This document shows, in pieces, positions 34,299 to 42,919 of a stretch of DNA of 64,000 bases; positions within the stretch are counted from its first letter, which is position 1, and every line of letters begins with the position of its first letter. The notes under the pieces are model-generated. The model worked only from the letters and a program-made list of their open reading frames with translations, did not search any database and was not told where the DNA came from. This DNA comes from Nocardioides faecalis. GTDB taxonomy: Bacteria; Actinomycetota; Actinomycetes; Propionibacteriales; Nocardioidaceae. The stretch spans positions 1,674,001 to 1,738,000 of the forward strand of contig NZ_CP074406.1 of NCBI RefSeq assembly GCF_018388425.1, in the 5' to 3' direction. The position numbers and the translations under genes were made by a program.

Positions 34299-36806
34299 TC
34301 ATGCGGTGTTCCGGGTGAACCGACAGGACGGGAACCTGCTGCAGCCGAGGAACTCCCGTCCGTCGGAACGTCGCTTTCGAACCACAAGAACGCCGCCTTC
34401 GCAGTCTGGACAAGGCTCCGAGAGATCGACGGTGCTCAGCGGGGAGAGTTCGAGCCGCTGATCCTTCAGCAGCTCCGTTACGAACGCCGATTCGTGGCCC
34501 TGGACCCCGACCAACGTGAGTTGTCGGCGAGCGCGGGTCAGGGCGACGTAGAAGAGCCTGCGCTCCTCGGCGTGGGGGAACGGGTCCGCTTCTGACATGG
34601 CGAGCGCGAGAACTGGGTCGTCGACCACCTCGCTGGGGAACCCGTAGGTGCCGGACCCGACGTTGGGGAGCACGACGAAATCGGCCTCGAGTCCCTTCGA
34701 CGAGTGCACGGTACGGAAGCGCACCCGCAGCTCGGGTGGGAAGGACCGCGGCATCACGTCCCGGTCGAACCGATATCGCCCCAGCACGTCGACCTCGACC
34801 ACACCCGACCGCCCTGGTCGGATCTCGCCGGAACGGACACGCGCCGCCAGGTCGACCAGCACCCGTTCGACCGCGGAGGGAACCTCGTGCGGCTGCCCGA
34901 CGCGCACGAGGGAGACGGGTGGACCGTATTCGGCGTGAATCGACGAGACGTCTTTGCGGAACTGTCGGGGGTTCTTGGCGACGAACTCGCCAGCAGTGTC
35001 ACAGATGGACTGGGGCGAGCGGAACGTCGTCTGCAGCCGCAGCGTCAGCCCCTCACCGAACCACTCGCTGAACGACGTCATGACCGACAGATCTGCGCCG
35101 GCGAATCGGTTAATCGACTGCCAGTCATCCCCGACCGCCAGCAAGTAGCGATGCGGCTTGGCCACGAGGGCGCGAGCCAGTCGGGCGCGTGCCTGGCTGG
35201 CGTCCTGGAACTCGTCGACGAGGACCAGATCGAAGCCCATGTCGACGTCACCGGCCTCAAGATGCCCAGCAGCGCGCACCAGCATGTCCTCGAAGTCGAT
35301 CGCATCGTCTTCGTCGAGTCGCCGCTGCCACTCGTCGTGGATGGTCCAGTACAGGTCGACGAAGACGCGCGCCCGGTAGCGCTGAATGCCCGCTGGTGAC
35401 GCATCGAGACGCCGATCGAGATCTTCACGAGTCAGTGAGTTCGACTTCACGTGCGCCATGAAGGATCGCATCAGGCGCGCCAGGTCTTCGTGCTTGACGG
35501 GGGTCGCGCCACGGACGGGGCGGTCGGGGTTCCAGTCGAGCGTGATTCCTCGTGCCCGCAGGTCCGCTGCCAGTGGCTGGAATCCGCTCTGATCGATGAT
35601 GGAGGCCCACGTCGTCTCGATCAACGCGGTTCCGAAGCGGTCGTGGAGGCTCTTCTTCCAGGTCATCCCGGCCGCGTACCCGTCGAACTCGGGAGGGGGT
35701 TCGCCGTTGCGGTCCAGCGCCCAGTGCTCGTGCCAGACGTCGACGTCGGGGTAGTAGAAGTCCGGCCGGTACTGCGAGTGCTCGGTGTCGGCGACGTCGT
35801 GGTCGTACGGCCGCTCGTACTCGTACTTCACGCCGTTCAGGAACAGGAAATCGGCGATCATCCGTTCGCCCTGGCTCTTCACGGTCTCCCCGTTGAAGGT
35901 GCGGAACCCGGTCGCGCGGGTGGCGTAGTCGTAGGCGTCCGGCTCCCCGCCGGCGGGGTCCTCCGCCATCCGCGCGAACAACAACCGGTACATGTCCCAC
36001 TTGAACCGGAACTCGGGGGACCGGTCGCGCAGCTCGTCGACGATCCGGCTGACCATCGCGACGTCCTGCCCGCCGTCGATCCAGGGCGCGAGCCGCGGCT
36101 TGCGGCCGGTGGCCGTCCCGATCACGTTCAGGCCGAACGCGTGGAACGTCGAGGCACTCAGTCCGGACGGGTCGATCCCCGCCGCGTCGAGGCGCTCGTC
36201 GACGCGTTGTTGGAGTTCCGCTGCGGCGTCCTTGTTGAACGCGAGCAGGAGGATCCTGTCGGCAGGCACGATCTCGCGCCGGATCGCGTACGCCGCCCGC
36301 GCCACCATCACCGACGTCTTGCCCGACCCGGCGGCTGCGATGACCTGAACCCGGTTGTCGAACGTCGCAACGGCGGTCGCCTGCTCGTCGGTCAGCGGCT
36401 TCGTCTCGATCGTGTCGAAGAAAGCGCGCTGGCTCCGAAGCTCGTCGCACAGGATCCGCTCATTGGTGGAGTCGACGACGTCACGCAGGTCCTGGTCGAC
36501 GAACGCGATCAGGTCGCGGGCCTCCGCCCCGGCCTCCTTCCGCGTCGCCAGCTTCGACGCCACCGTCGACGGTGTGGGCCGTTGCGCCTCCCAGTCGTGT
36601 CGCACGTCGCGGGTTACCCAGCGGCCGTCTGCGACGGCGGTCGCCAGGCCCTGCTCGACCGTCGCCTTCCACGCGCGCAGCTCACGTAGCGACGGTTCCG
36701 CGTCGTCGCCGAGAGCGGCCAGTCGTGCCGCGCGCGTTCGCACGAGCGCGACGACGACCGCCGCCATCACGAGCGCGCCGACCGCAGCGAGCACCACCGG
36801 TTCCAT
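34299..36806 (-). CDS. HelD/UvrD-like SF1 helicase with embedded PD-(D/E)XK-like nuclease
   Basis: An 835-residue protein. Residues 4-24 are a membrane helix, unusual for a helicase. Walker A AAAGSGKTSV is at 157-166 and DEFQD at 531-535, with later UvrD motifs (GDDWQSINRFAGAD, TVHSSKGLEADFVVLPN, YVALTRARRQL). Between motifs I and II an insertion (about 311-365) carries GERMIADFLFLNG, QYRPDFYYPD and WHEHWAL, the E...RPDF...E/H arrangement of a nuclease. The C-terminus (about 790-832) is a topoisomerase-type zinc finger (CPDCEGG ... CSRFPSC). It is the last gene of the mod-res operon, 40 bases after res. It probably processes DNA after cleavage and may act at the membrane. Confidence 0.85.
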   Translation of the reverse strand: MEPVVLAAVGALVMAAVVVALVRTRAARLAALGDDAEPSLRELRAWKATVEQGLATAVADGRWVTRDVRHDWEAQRPTPSTVASKLATRKEAGAEARDLIAFVDQDLRDVVDSTNERILCDELRSQRAFFDTIETKPLTDEQATAVATFDNRVQVIAAAGSGKTSVMVARAAYAIRREIVPADRILLLAFNKDAAAELQQRVDERLDAAGIDPSGLSASTFHAFGLNVIGTATGRKPRLAPWIDGGQDVAMVSRIVDELRDRSPEFRFKWDMYRLLFARMAEDPAGGEPDAYDYATRATGFRTFNGETVKSQGERMIADFLFLNGVKYEYERPYDHDVADTEHSQYRPDFYYPDVDVWHEHWALDRNGEPPPEFDGYAAGMTWKKSLHDRFGTALIETTWASIIDQSGFQPLAADLRARGITLDWNPDRPVRGATPVKHEDLARLMRSFMAHVKSNSLTREDLDRRLDASPAGIQRYRARVFVDLYWTIHDEWQRRLDEDDAIDFEDMLVRAAGHLEAGDVDMGFDLVLVDEFQDASQARARLARALVAKPHRYLLAVGDDWQSINRFAGADLSVMTSFSEWFGEGLTLRLQTTFRSPQSICDTAGEFVAKNPRQFRKDVSSIHAEYGPPVSLVRVGQPHEVPSAVERVLVDLAARVRSGEIRPGRSGVVEVDVLGRYRFDRDVMPRSFPPELRVRFRTVHSSKGLEADFVVLPNVGSGTYGFPSEVVDDPVLALAMSEADPFPHAEERRLFYVALTRARRQLTLVGVQGHESAFVTELLKDQRLELSPLSTVDLSEPCPDCEGGVLVVRKRRSDGREFLGCSRFPSCRFTRNTA

Positions 36807-36846
36807 CGCGATCCCCCTCCGGCACGTTGCCGCTTCCTATCGACCC

Positions 36847-39444
36847 TCAGAGCGCGTCGTAGAAGACCGCCAAGTCGCTGCGGTAGAGAACCTCGGGCGC
36901 GTCGGCGCTCCCGAGGATTCCGGCGCGGACTCGGTCTAGCTGGAGGTCGAGGACGCGCATCTTCCCGTCGATCTCGGCGAGCGCTTCGATCCGGTGGAAC
37001 TCCGAGCCATAGTCCTTCGCGAACCGCACGAGTGCCTGAAGCTTCAGCAGTGAGTCCTGAAGATGGTGGCCGTGCGGGTCGACGATCGACGGTCGGATGG
37101 CACCGTCGACCTCGTTGAAGAAGATGAAGTCGGGGTGCATGGAGCGCCAGTTGCCGACGTCGTCGCGATAGCTGACTCCGAGCGAGTCGACGGCCGCGCG
37201 AGCAGGGTTCCGGTACCACGCCCGGCACGAGCTTCGGGCCAGTTCCGCGTGAACGACGTCGAACTCCCACCCGTTGAGCGAGCTGAGCGGGAACTCGCCG
37301 TTCTCGTCGGACATCAGGTGGCGGTCGGCGAGGGGCGCGACGGCGATCTGGCCGTCCTCGTCGACGACCGCGTAATCCTCCATGCGGGTCCGCGGACGCT
37401 TGAGCTCCCCGCGCTTCGGCTCGGTCGCCTCGGCGCGGATGTCCTCGAACGCCTGCTGCCGTTCGTCCGACAACTCCTTGATCTGGACGCGGTGCTCGGC
37501 GAACCACTTCTCGGCCAACTCGTCGGCCTCGCGGTCGACCTTCTCGCGAACGGCCTTCACGATCGCGAGGGCCGACGCCTTGACGTACGCCTCGCGCAGT
37601 CCGTCGTCCTCGCCGTCGTCGTCGCCGGCGAGGTGGTCGACGTACGCCTGGGCCACGTCCGCGCCGAACGCCTTCTTCGCGTCCTCGAACGCGACGCGGA
37701 TCGCGCGGTCGTCGGCGCGCTCGACGAACTCGGTGTAGGTCAGTTTCCCGGTCTTGCGGCGCCCGGAGATCGTGACGCCGCGCACGGCCCAAACCTCCTC
37801 GATCGCCGACTCGAGCTCGGCCCGGTGGCGCACCGCGAGGGAGTCGAGGACAGTCGCCATGATGGCCTCGACCTCGGCGAGGGCGCCGGGCCGGACGCCG
37901 TCCGCCGACAGGGCTTGAGCGAGCGCGACGAGCCGCTTGACGGGCCGTGACCCGCGCTGCGGCATGGTCTCGGTCGGCATCGCGTCCCACGCCGGCCACA
38001 CGAAGTCCGGCACGCGCGGGTTCTTCCGGAGCTCACGGCCGTCGATGAGGACCTTGCGACCCTTGCCGCCGGGCAGCTCGCCGATGCTCCCCGACAGGAA
38101 CTTCGCGACGTTGCCCGCCGTCGTCTTGTCGAAGAACGGCAGGATGCAGTCGACGGAGTTCAGGCGCTCGTCGCCCGGAACGGGACGCGCGAGCGGGTTA
38201 CGGACCATACGACCGAGGAGCTGGGTGATGTGATCCTGGTCCTTCGCCGGCCGGAAGGAAACCATCACCTCGGCCCGCGGGCAGTCCCAACCCGTCGAGA
38301 TCGCGTCCTTCGCGACAAGAACCCTGACGCTCGTCTTCGACTCGACACGCTGGGGCTCGATCCAGTCAACCTCCCACGAGCCGAACTTCTGGACGGTGTG
38401 GTCGCCGAACACGTGTCGAACGGAGTCCCCGGACAGTTCCGGCATCGCCCGCAGGATCTCGTCGAGGGCGAGGCCGATCTGGTCGTGATCGGGCGTGTTC
38501 GGGACCTGGAGCACGAGAAGCGGCTTCACGACGTCCGCAGACCCCTCCGACTTCGCGTACCGCTCCCACCGCGCGCTCGAGTCGGCGAGGAGCTTTGCGG
38601 CCCGACGGACGAGGACCGTGTCGAAGTTCCCCGCTTCGTCGGGGATGTCGAGGTTGACGACGTCCTTGACGAGACCCGAGTCCTGCACACGGATCGGGTC
38701 GACTTGGACGGCCGGGAACGCGCGGCGCGACTGATCCGCATCGGCCGCCTTCATCGCGTCGGTGAACGCGGACAGCGTCGCCGAGATCCCCCACACGATC
38801 GGCACCGCCGACTGGCTATTCGTGCCGTTGATCAGCTGCCGCACGAGCGTCGGCTTCTCCGCGCTCGTCCGCTTGTTCTTGAACCCGCGGTGCGCCTCGT
38901 CAAGGATCAGGTACACCGTCAACTCTGGGTCGTCGATCGTGTTCCCGATGATCTCCCAGATCGTCGACGCCTGCTGGTCAGGCGCAGCCGTCCCCGGCAG
39001 AGTCTCGAACGCACCGTCCTCATCGAGGGTCGCGGTGCGCGTCAGCCGGGAGTTCTTCGCAAGCTTGTCAGTGTTGAGGAAGTAAACCTTCCTCGGCTCC
39101 AGCTTCGACCGCGGGAACGGGAACTGGACCGTCACCAGCTGGTCGTACGTGAACTTCTCGCTCGCCTGACGCAGGCGGTCCTTCGTCTGCTCGTTCAGGC
39201 TCGGGTCGTCGGAGAACCAGATCACGACCGCACCCGGGTCAGGATCGGTCCCGAACTTGTCGCTGCCCCAGAACAGCGACTCGATGACCGCGGCCGCCAT
39301 GACGGTCTTGCCGGCACCGGTCGTCGCCGAGAGCGCGACCGACGAACTCGTGCCCTTGGAGCGGTACTCGGACCGCGCCCGCTCGAGTGTCTTGAGAACG
39401 TCGTCGACAGCCTCAGACTGGTACGACTTGAGAGTGAACTTCAT
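36847..39444 (-). CDS. res: Type III restriction enzyme, Res subunit
   Basis: An 865-residue helicase-nuclease that, with Mod, translocates on or communicates along DNA and cuts near unmodified sites. Walker A SATTGAGKTVMAA (about 39-51), DEAHRG (182-187), and later helicase motifs (VAKDAISTGWDCPRAEVMVS, TQLLGRMVRNPLA) are present. The C-terminal endonuclease region reads HPDFIFFNEVDG and SIVDPHGHHLQDSL. The PD is present, but a classical ExK is replaced by VDPHG, so the nuclease is a variant. ATG 39444 overlaps the mod stop (ATGA). Intact. Confidence 0.88.
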   Translation of the reverse strand: MKFTLKSYQSEAVDDVLKTLERARSEYRSKGTSSSVALSATTGAGKTVMAAAVIESLFWGSDKFGTDPDPGAVVIWFSDDPSLNEQTKDRLRQASEKFTYDQLVTVQFPFPRSKLEPRKVYFLNTDKLAKNSRLTRTATLDEDGAFETLPGTAAPDQQASTIWEIIGNTIDDPELTVYLILDEAHRGFKNKRTSAEKPTLVRQLINGTNSQSAVPIVWGISATLSAFTDAMKAADADQSRRAFPAVQVDPIRVQDSGLVKDVVNLDIPDEAGNFDTVLVRRAAKLLADSSARWERYAKSEGSADVVKPLLVLQVPNTPDHDQIGLALDEILRAMPELSGDSVRHVFGDHTVQKFGSWEVDWIEPQRVESKTSVRVLVAKDAISTGWDCPRAEVMVSFRPAKDQDHITQLLGRMVRNPLARPVPGDERLNSVDCILPFFDKTTAGNVAKFLSGSIGELPGGKGRKVLIDGRELRKNPRVPDFVWPAWDAMPTETMPQRGSRPVKRLVALAQALSADGVRPGALAEVEAIMATVLDSLAVRHRAELESAIEEVWAVRGVTISGRRKTGKLTYTEFVERADDRAIRVAFEDAKKAFGADVAQAYVDHLAGDDDGEDDGLREAYVKASALAIVKAVREKVDREADELAEKWFAEHRVQIKELSDERQQAFEDIRAEATEPKRGELKRPRTRMEDYAVVDEDGQIAVAPLADRHLMSDENGEFPLSSLNGWEFDVVHAELARSSCRAWYRNPARAAVDSLGVSYRDDVGNWRSMHPDFIFFNEVDGAIRPSIVDPHGHHLQDSLLKLQALVRFAKDYGSEFHRIEALAEIDGKMRVLDLQLDRVRAGILGSADAPEVLYRSDLAVFYDAL

Positions 39445-41576
39445 CGGGTTCCTCGACCTGCCTCGATCTCGAAGTTCCGCAGATACGCCTCGTACAGCCG
39501 AACCGGCTCGACGTGGTCGGGGAGGGCCGCGACCATCGACTCGAACAAGCGATCCTCGTCCGTCACGATAAACGCCATTGCGACGTCGTCGTTCTCGGCG
39601 ACCGCCTTCAGGAAGGGCTCCGCCTGGTCCAGGTCCGCGATGACTCCATACACGTCCGCGACGTCCCAACCCTTGGAGACGTCGTCAATGCGTCGTCCCC
39701 TCGAACCTGCGCGCAGCCACAGGAGCGGGGCGACCTTCTCGAATTCGCGATTCGATGCTACTCGCAGCGGTGCTTCGTACGTCAGGGTCAGGAATTCGGC
39801 ATTCTCATGGAACCCGTCCGAAATCGGAAACACGTCCGTGAACTTGTAATCCCCCTTGACCAGGTCGCCATCGGGGGTCATTCCCGTGATGGCTGCGGCC
39901 ACCCGTGGTTTCGTCACGAAATCACATATTCCGTGGGATTCCCACTTCGGGTCGCCGGGTCGCAATCCACGCTTTGTCAAGGAGTTCTGCTCGGCAGCAG
40001 CTACCTCGTTGTTGGTGACAACAATGGCCTGACGTGATCCGGCATCCTGACGGTTGAGGCGCATCACGGCGTGCGCCGTGGTTCCTGAACCGCTGAAAAA
40101 GTCGACGACGACGGCTCCCTTCTTCGCGCCAACGGCGATCCTGAGGGCGTCCTCGACGGCATAGAGCGACTTTGGGAAGGGGAACTGTCGGCCACCAAGA
40201 AGGGCGCTGACTAGGTTTGTGCCGTGCCATCCGGCGTGGTGGCGGGCGCGGTTCCAGACTGTCTTGGCAGGGAAGGTCTTCGCTGCCGCTGAGACGACGG
40301 AAACGACCTTGGCGCCTTGGGCATCAAGACCGGTGACAGCGAATTCGCCGGTTTCAACCTTCTTGCGCGCAGCCCTGCCGAGGTACCAGATCGTGCCCTT
40401 GCCAGAGGCATCGACCTTTCCAGCCCTTGCGAAGCCGTCTGCGATGAGCTCGCGCAAGGCTGCGGGTGAGCAGCGCCATCGTCCCTGTTGGCCTCCAGAC
40501 TTCGTCGGCCACACGGCGATCGAACCGTCCGGAACTGTCCACTCTGAAAGGTTGGCTGTCAGCGGCTTGCTGTCGCCGCAACCGACAATTCTTCCGGTCT
40601 CTTTGCTAACAAAAACGGGATAGAAAAGGTTGGGAGAGTCTGAGCGGGCACTGTCGGTCCCGCTACGAAGCAGCGACTCCCAACGGACCTTGTCCGAGCT
40701 GGTGGACGGCGCCTCGTTCAGAAGGTCGTCTACCGACTGGAATGGAACGGCGTCCCCAATGAATAGAAAGAAGGCATATTCCTCGACGCGACCAAGCTCG
40801 CCCTTGCGATTGCTGCCTGCAGCCTGAATCACGATGGTGACCATCTGAGCACGTGCCTCAGGGAAGACTTGCTCGAGCAACAGCGCAAGCCGGTGAACCT
40901 CCTTTTCGTCGATCGTCACGATCAACACTGAGTCGGCTGGATTGAGTAGTTCGCGAGCTAGGAGCAGGCGCCGCTCCATGAACGCGAGCCACTTCGAGTG
41001 CCGATAAAGGTCCTCCCCCTCGACGTAGTCGTTGTTGTACTTCCAGTCCTTCGCGCCCGTGTTGTACGGCGGGTCGATGTAGATGCAGTCGACCTTGCCG
41101 CGGTGCGTGAACAGCAGCGTCTGGAGTGCGTGGTAGTTCTCCGCGTTGATGACCGTGTGGAACGGCTTGTCGCCGCCTCGCTCGACCTTTCCCGTTGACA
41201 CGAGGCCGGGGTAGATCGGGTCCCGGAACTCGGCCACGACCACGAGGTCGTCGACGGGTGCGGACGTCTCGTCGTCGTCGTTGTCGAGGGCGATGAGGTC
41301 GGCGTGACGGACGCCGTCCTGGGTCGAGAAGGCGATGACGCGCCACAGGCGGTCGTTCTCCTTCTTCCGTGCCTGCCCGCGCGGCGGCAGGATGCGGACC
41401 TTGTCGCCCTTGCGTACCTTCCGGCCCGGGAGCTCGACGGCCTCAGGTACGTGGCGCTCGAAGTTCAGCCCGAAGGAGCGCCGGTCGGCGAGGGCGTCGT
41501 ACTCCCGTTGCAGGTCGTCTGCCAGGCCTGGGTTCTCCATCCGGAGCTGGCGGAGCAGGTCGTTCAGACGCGACAA
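39441..41576 (-). CDS. mod: Type III DNA methyltransferase, Mod subunit
   Basis: A 711-residue beta-class amino-methyltransferase that recognises the target and methylates it, probably adenine N6. Motif IV DPPYNTG is at 168-174 and motif I VVDFFSGSGTTAHA at 490-503, in the beta order. Residues about 245-440 between them form the target-recognition domain. There the codon choice is less GC-rich than on either side, suggesting exchange of this domain. ATG 41576 is the first gene of the operon mod-res-helicase, divergent from the nuclease-Hsp70 operon. Intact. Confidence 0.9.
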   Translation of the reverse strand: MSRLNDLLRQLRMENPGLADDLQREYDALADRRSFGLNFERHVPEAVELPGRKVRKGDKVRILPPRGQARKKENDRLWRVIAFSTQDGVRHADLIALDNDDDETSAPVDDLVVVAEFRDPIYPGLVSTGKVERGGDKPFHTVINAENYHALQTLLFTHRGKVDCIYIDPPYNTGAKDWKYNNDYVEGEDLYRHSKWLAFMERRLLLARELLNPADSVLIVTIDEKEVHRLALLLEQVFPEARAQMVTIVIQAAGSNRKGELGRVEEYAFFLFIGDAVPFQSVDDLLNEAPSTSSDKVRWESLLRSGTDSARSDSPNLFYPVFVSKETGRIVGCGDSKPLTANLSEWTVPDGSIAVWPTKSGGQQGRWRCSPAALRELIADGFARAGKVDASGKGTIWYLGRAARKKVETGEFAVTGLDAQGAKVVSVVSAAAKTFPAKTVWNRARHHAGWHGTNLVSALLGGRQFPFPKSLYAVEDALRIAVGAKKGAVVVDFFSGSGTTAHAVMRLNRQDAGSRQAIVVTNNEVAAAEQNSLTKRGLRPGDPKWESHGICDFVTKPRVAAAITGMTPDGDLVKGDYKFTDVFPISDGFHENAEFLTLTYEAPLRVASNREFEKVAPLLWLRAGSRGRRIDDVSKGWDVADVYGVIADLDQAEPFLKAVAENDDVAMAFIVTDEDRLFESMVAALPDHVEPVRLYEAYLRNFEIEAGRGTR

Positions 41577-41698
41577 GTCAGGGTTTCCTCTCAGGTTGGT
41601 GGAGCGCAGCGAAGCCTAGTGTCGTGGCCCGACGCTTCGGGCCGATGCTGAGGGTCTTCTTTACGAATCTGCCCAAACGGTCGGAGGTTCTTGCGACC
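41577..41698. promoter_or_regulatory. Shared divergent promoter region with hairpin
   Basis: This 122-bp region separates the mod and nuclease genes and must hold both promoters. GGCCCGA (41626-41632) and TCGGGCC (41637-41643) form a hairpin with a 4-base loop in the middle. It could be an operator linking the two operons. No promoter hexamers are certain. Confidence 0.4.
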
Positions 41699-42919
41699 AT
41701 GTCCGGCGTGGGAGGACAAGCAACGTCGCCGTCGCTCGACGGCATCCGCGGGGCGCTGCCGCGTGCCCGGGCGAACGCGCGCTCGGTCGCGGCGCTGACT
41801 CAGAACCCGGGATGCACTCGGCGGCGCGTCATCGACTCTGCCGGCGTCCCGGCGCACGAACTCGCGGCGAAGCTCGGACACCCGACCCTGCGGGGTCAGT
41901 CGCCGTTCGCGATCGAGGGCGGGAACCGCTTCGAGGACCGCCTGAAGGAGCGCAGCGGCTACGGACTGTTGGTCGAGGCCCTCGAACCGTACGTCGAGCT
42001 CCCGATGCCGCCCGACCTCGCAGTCGAGGACATCAACCATGTGGGCGGGAAGATTGGCAGCAAGCCCTGGATGGACGCGCGCGTCGCGAAGACCGACGAG
42101 GTTCTGGCGAAGATCGCGAGCGGAGACTCGACCGCCCCACACATCGTCGACCATCCGGTGCTGCGGTTCGAGCTCGCCGGCGCCGAGGTCAACCTCGAGC
42201 CCGACGCGCTCGCGTTTCGGGTGGGCGACCGGCTCGAGCTGGTCGAGATCAAGTCGTACCCGATCATCGATGGACAGGCCGACCCGGGGAAGTTGTCGGC
42301 GACGGCCGGACAGACGGCCGTCTACCACATGGCGTTGCGGTCGACGCTCGAGCGGCTCGGGTTCGACCCCGACCTGCTGGTGTGGTCGGTGATCCTGGTG
42401 GCGCCGCGCAACTTCGGTCGGCAGCCGGTCGCCCACCGGGTCCCGCTGAAGAAGAAGAGCCTGTCGTTGTCGCGCGTCCTGGCCGCCGTCCCGAAGACCG
42501 CGGAAGTGCTCGCCGGCCTCCCCGCGGACCTCACCTTCGACGTCGACCCGAGCGGCACGATGGACGAAGCGACGTTGCGGGCCGCGTTGACCAAGGCCGT
42601 CCAGCAAGTCGGCGCCCTCTTCGTGCCGGACTGCGTCACCACGTGCGACATGGCTGCGTTCTGCCGCGCAGAAGCCTGGGCCAAGGACGACCCAGCCAGG
42701 CTGGGACGGGATGCTCGCGACAACCTCGCCGGCGTCCACACGCTGGCTGACGCGCTCAGGCTCGCCGAAGACGGTCCGTCGGCAGGGGAGGACGAGCTCG
42801 CGGACGTCGCCGAGGCGCTCGGTGCGGCCCGCTCCGCGATCGCGCGGGCGCGCTCGCTCGTCCCGACCGCCGGGCTGACCCCGGTCCCGGCTGTGAACCC
42901 AGCGGGCGGCGCCGCATGA
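41699..42919 (+). CDS. Cas4-like Fe-S PD-(D/E)XK nuclease
   Basis: A 406-residue nuclease. GNRFEDRL (75-82), LEPDALAF with D169, and LVEIKSYP (E183, K185) give the PD-(D/E)XK core. One upstream Cys (NPGC, about 39) and three downstream Cys in DCVTTCDMAAFC (312, 316, 322) give the 1+3 Cys arrangement that binds a 4Fe-4S cluster in Cas4/AddB/Dna2 nucleases. It should be a DNA exonuclease or resection enzyme. ATG 41699 has GGAGG upstream at a longish 12 bases. It is the first gene of the plus-strand operon and overlaps the next gene by 4 bases. Confidence 0.8.
   Translation: MSGVGGQATSPSLDGIRGALPRARANARSVAALTQNPGCTRRRVIDSAGVPAHELAAKLGHPTLRGQSPFAIEGGNRFEDRLKERSGYGLLVEALEPYVELPMPPDLAVEDINHVGGKIGSKPWMDARVAKTDEVLAKIASGDSTAPHIVDHPVLRFELAGAEVNLEPDALAFRVGDRLELVEIKSYPIIDGQADPGKLSATAGQTAVYHMALRSTLERLGFDPDLLVWSVILVAPRNFGRQPVAHRVPLKKKSLSLSRVLAAVPKTAEVLAGLPADLTFDVDPSGTMDEATLRAALTKAVQQVGALFVPDCVTTCDMAAFCRAEAWAKDDPARLGRDARDNLAGVHTLADALRLAEDGPSAGEDELADVAEALGAARSAIARARSLVPTAGLTPVPAVNPAGGAA

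Noticed and set aside
39445..39669. N-terminal extension of the Res frame beyond ATG 39444
   Set aside because: The extension is Gly/Arg-rich shadow of mod; the ATG at 39444 with ATGA overlap fits operon structure and begins the conserved sequence.
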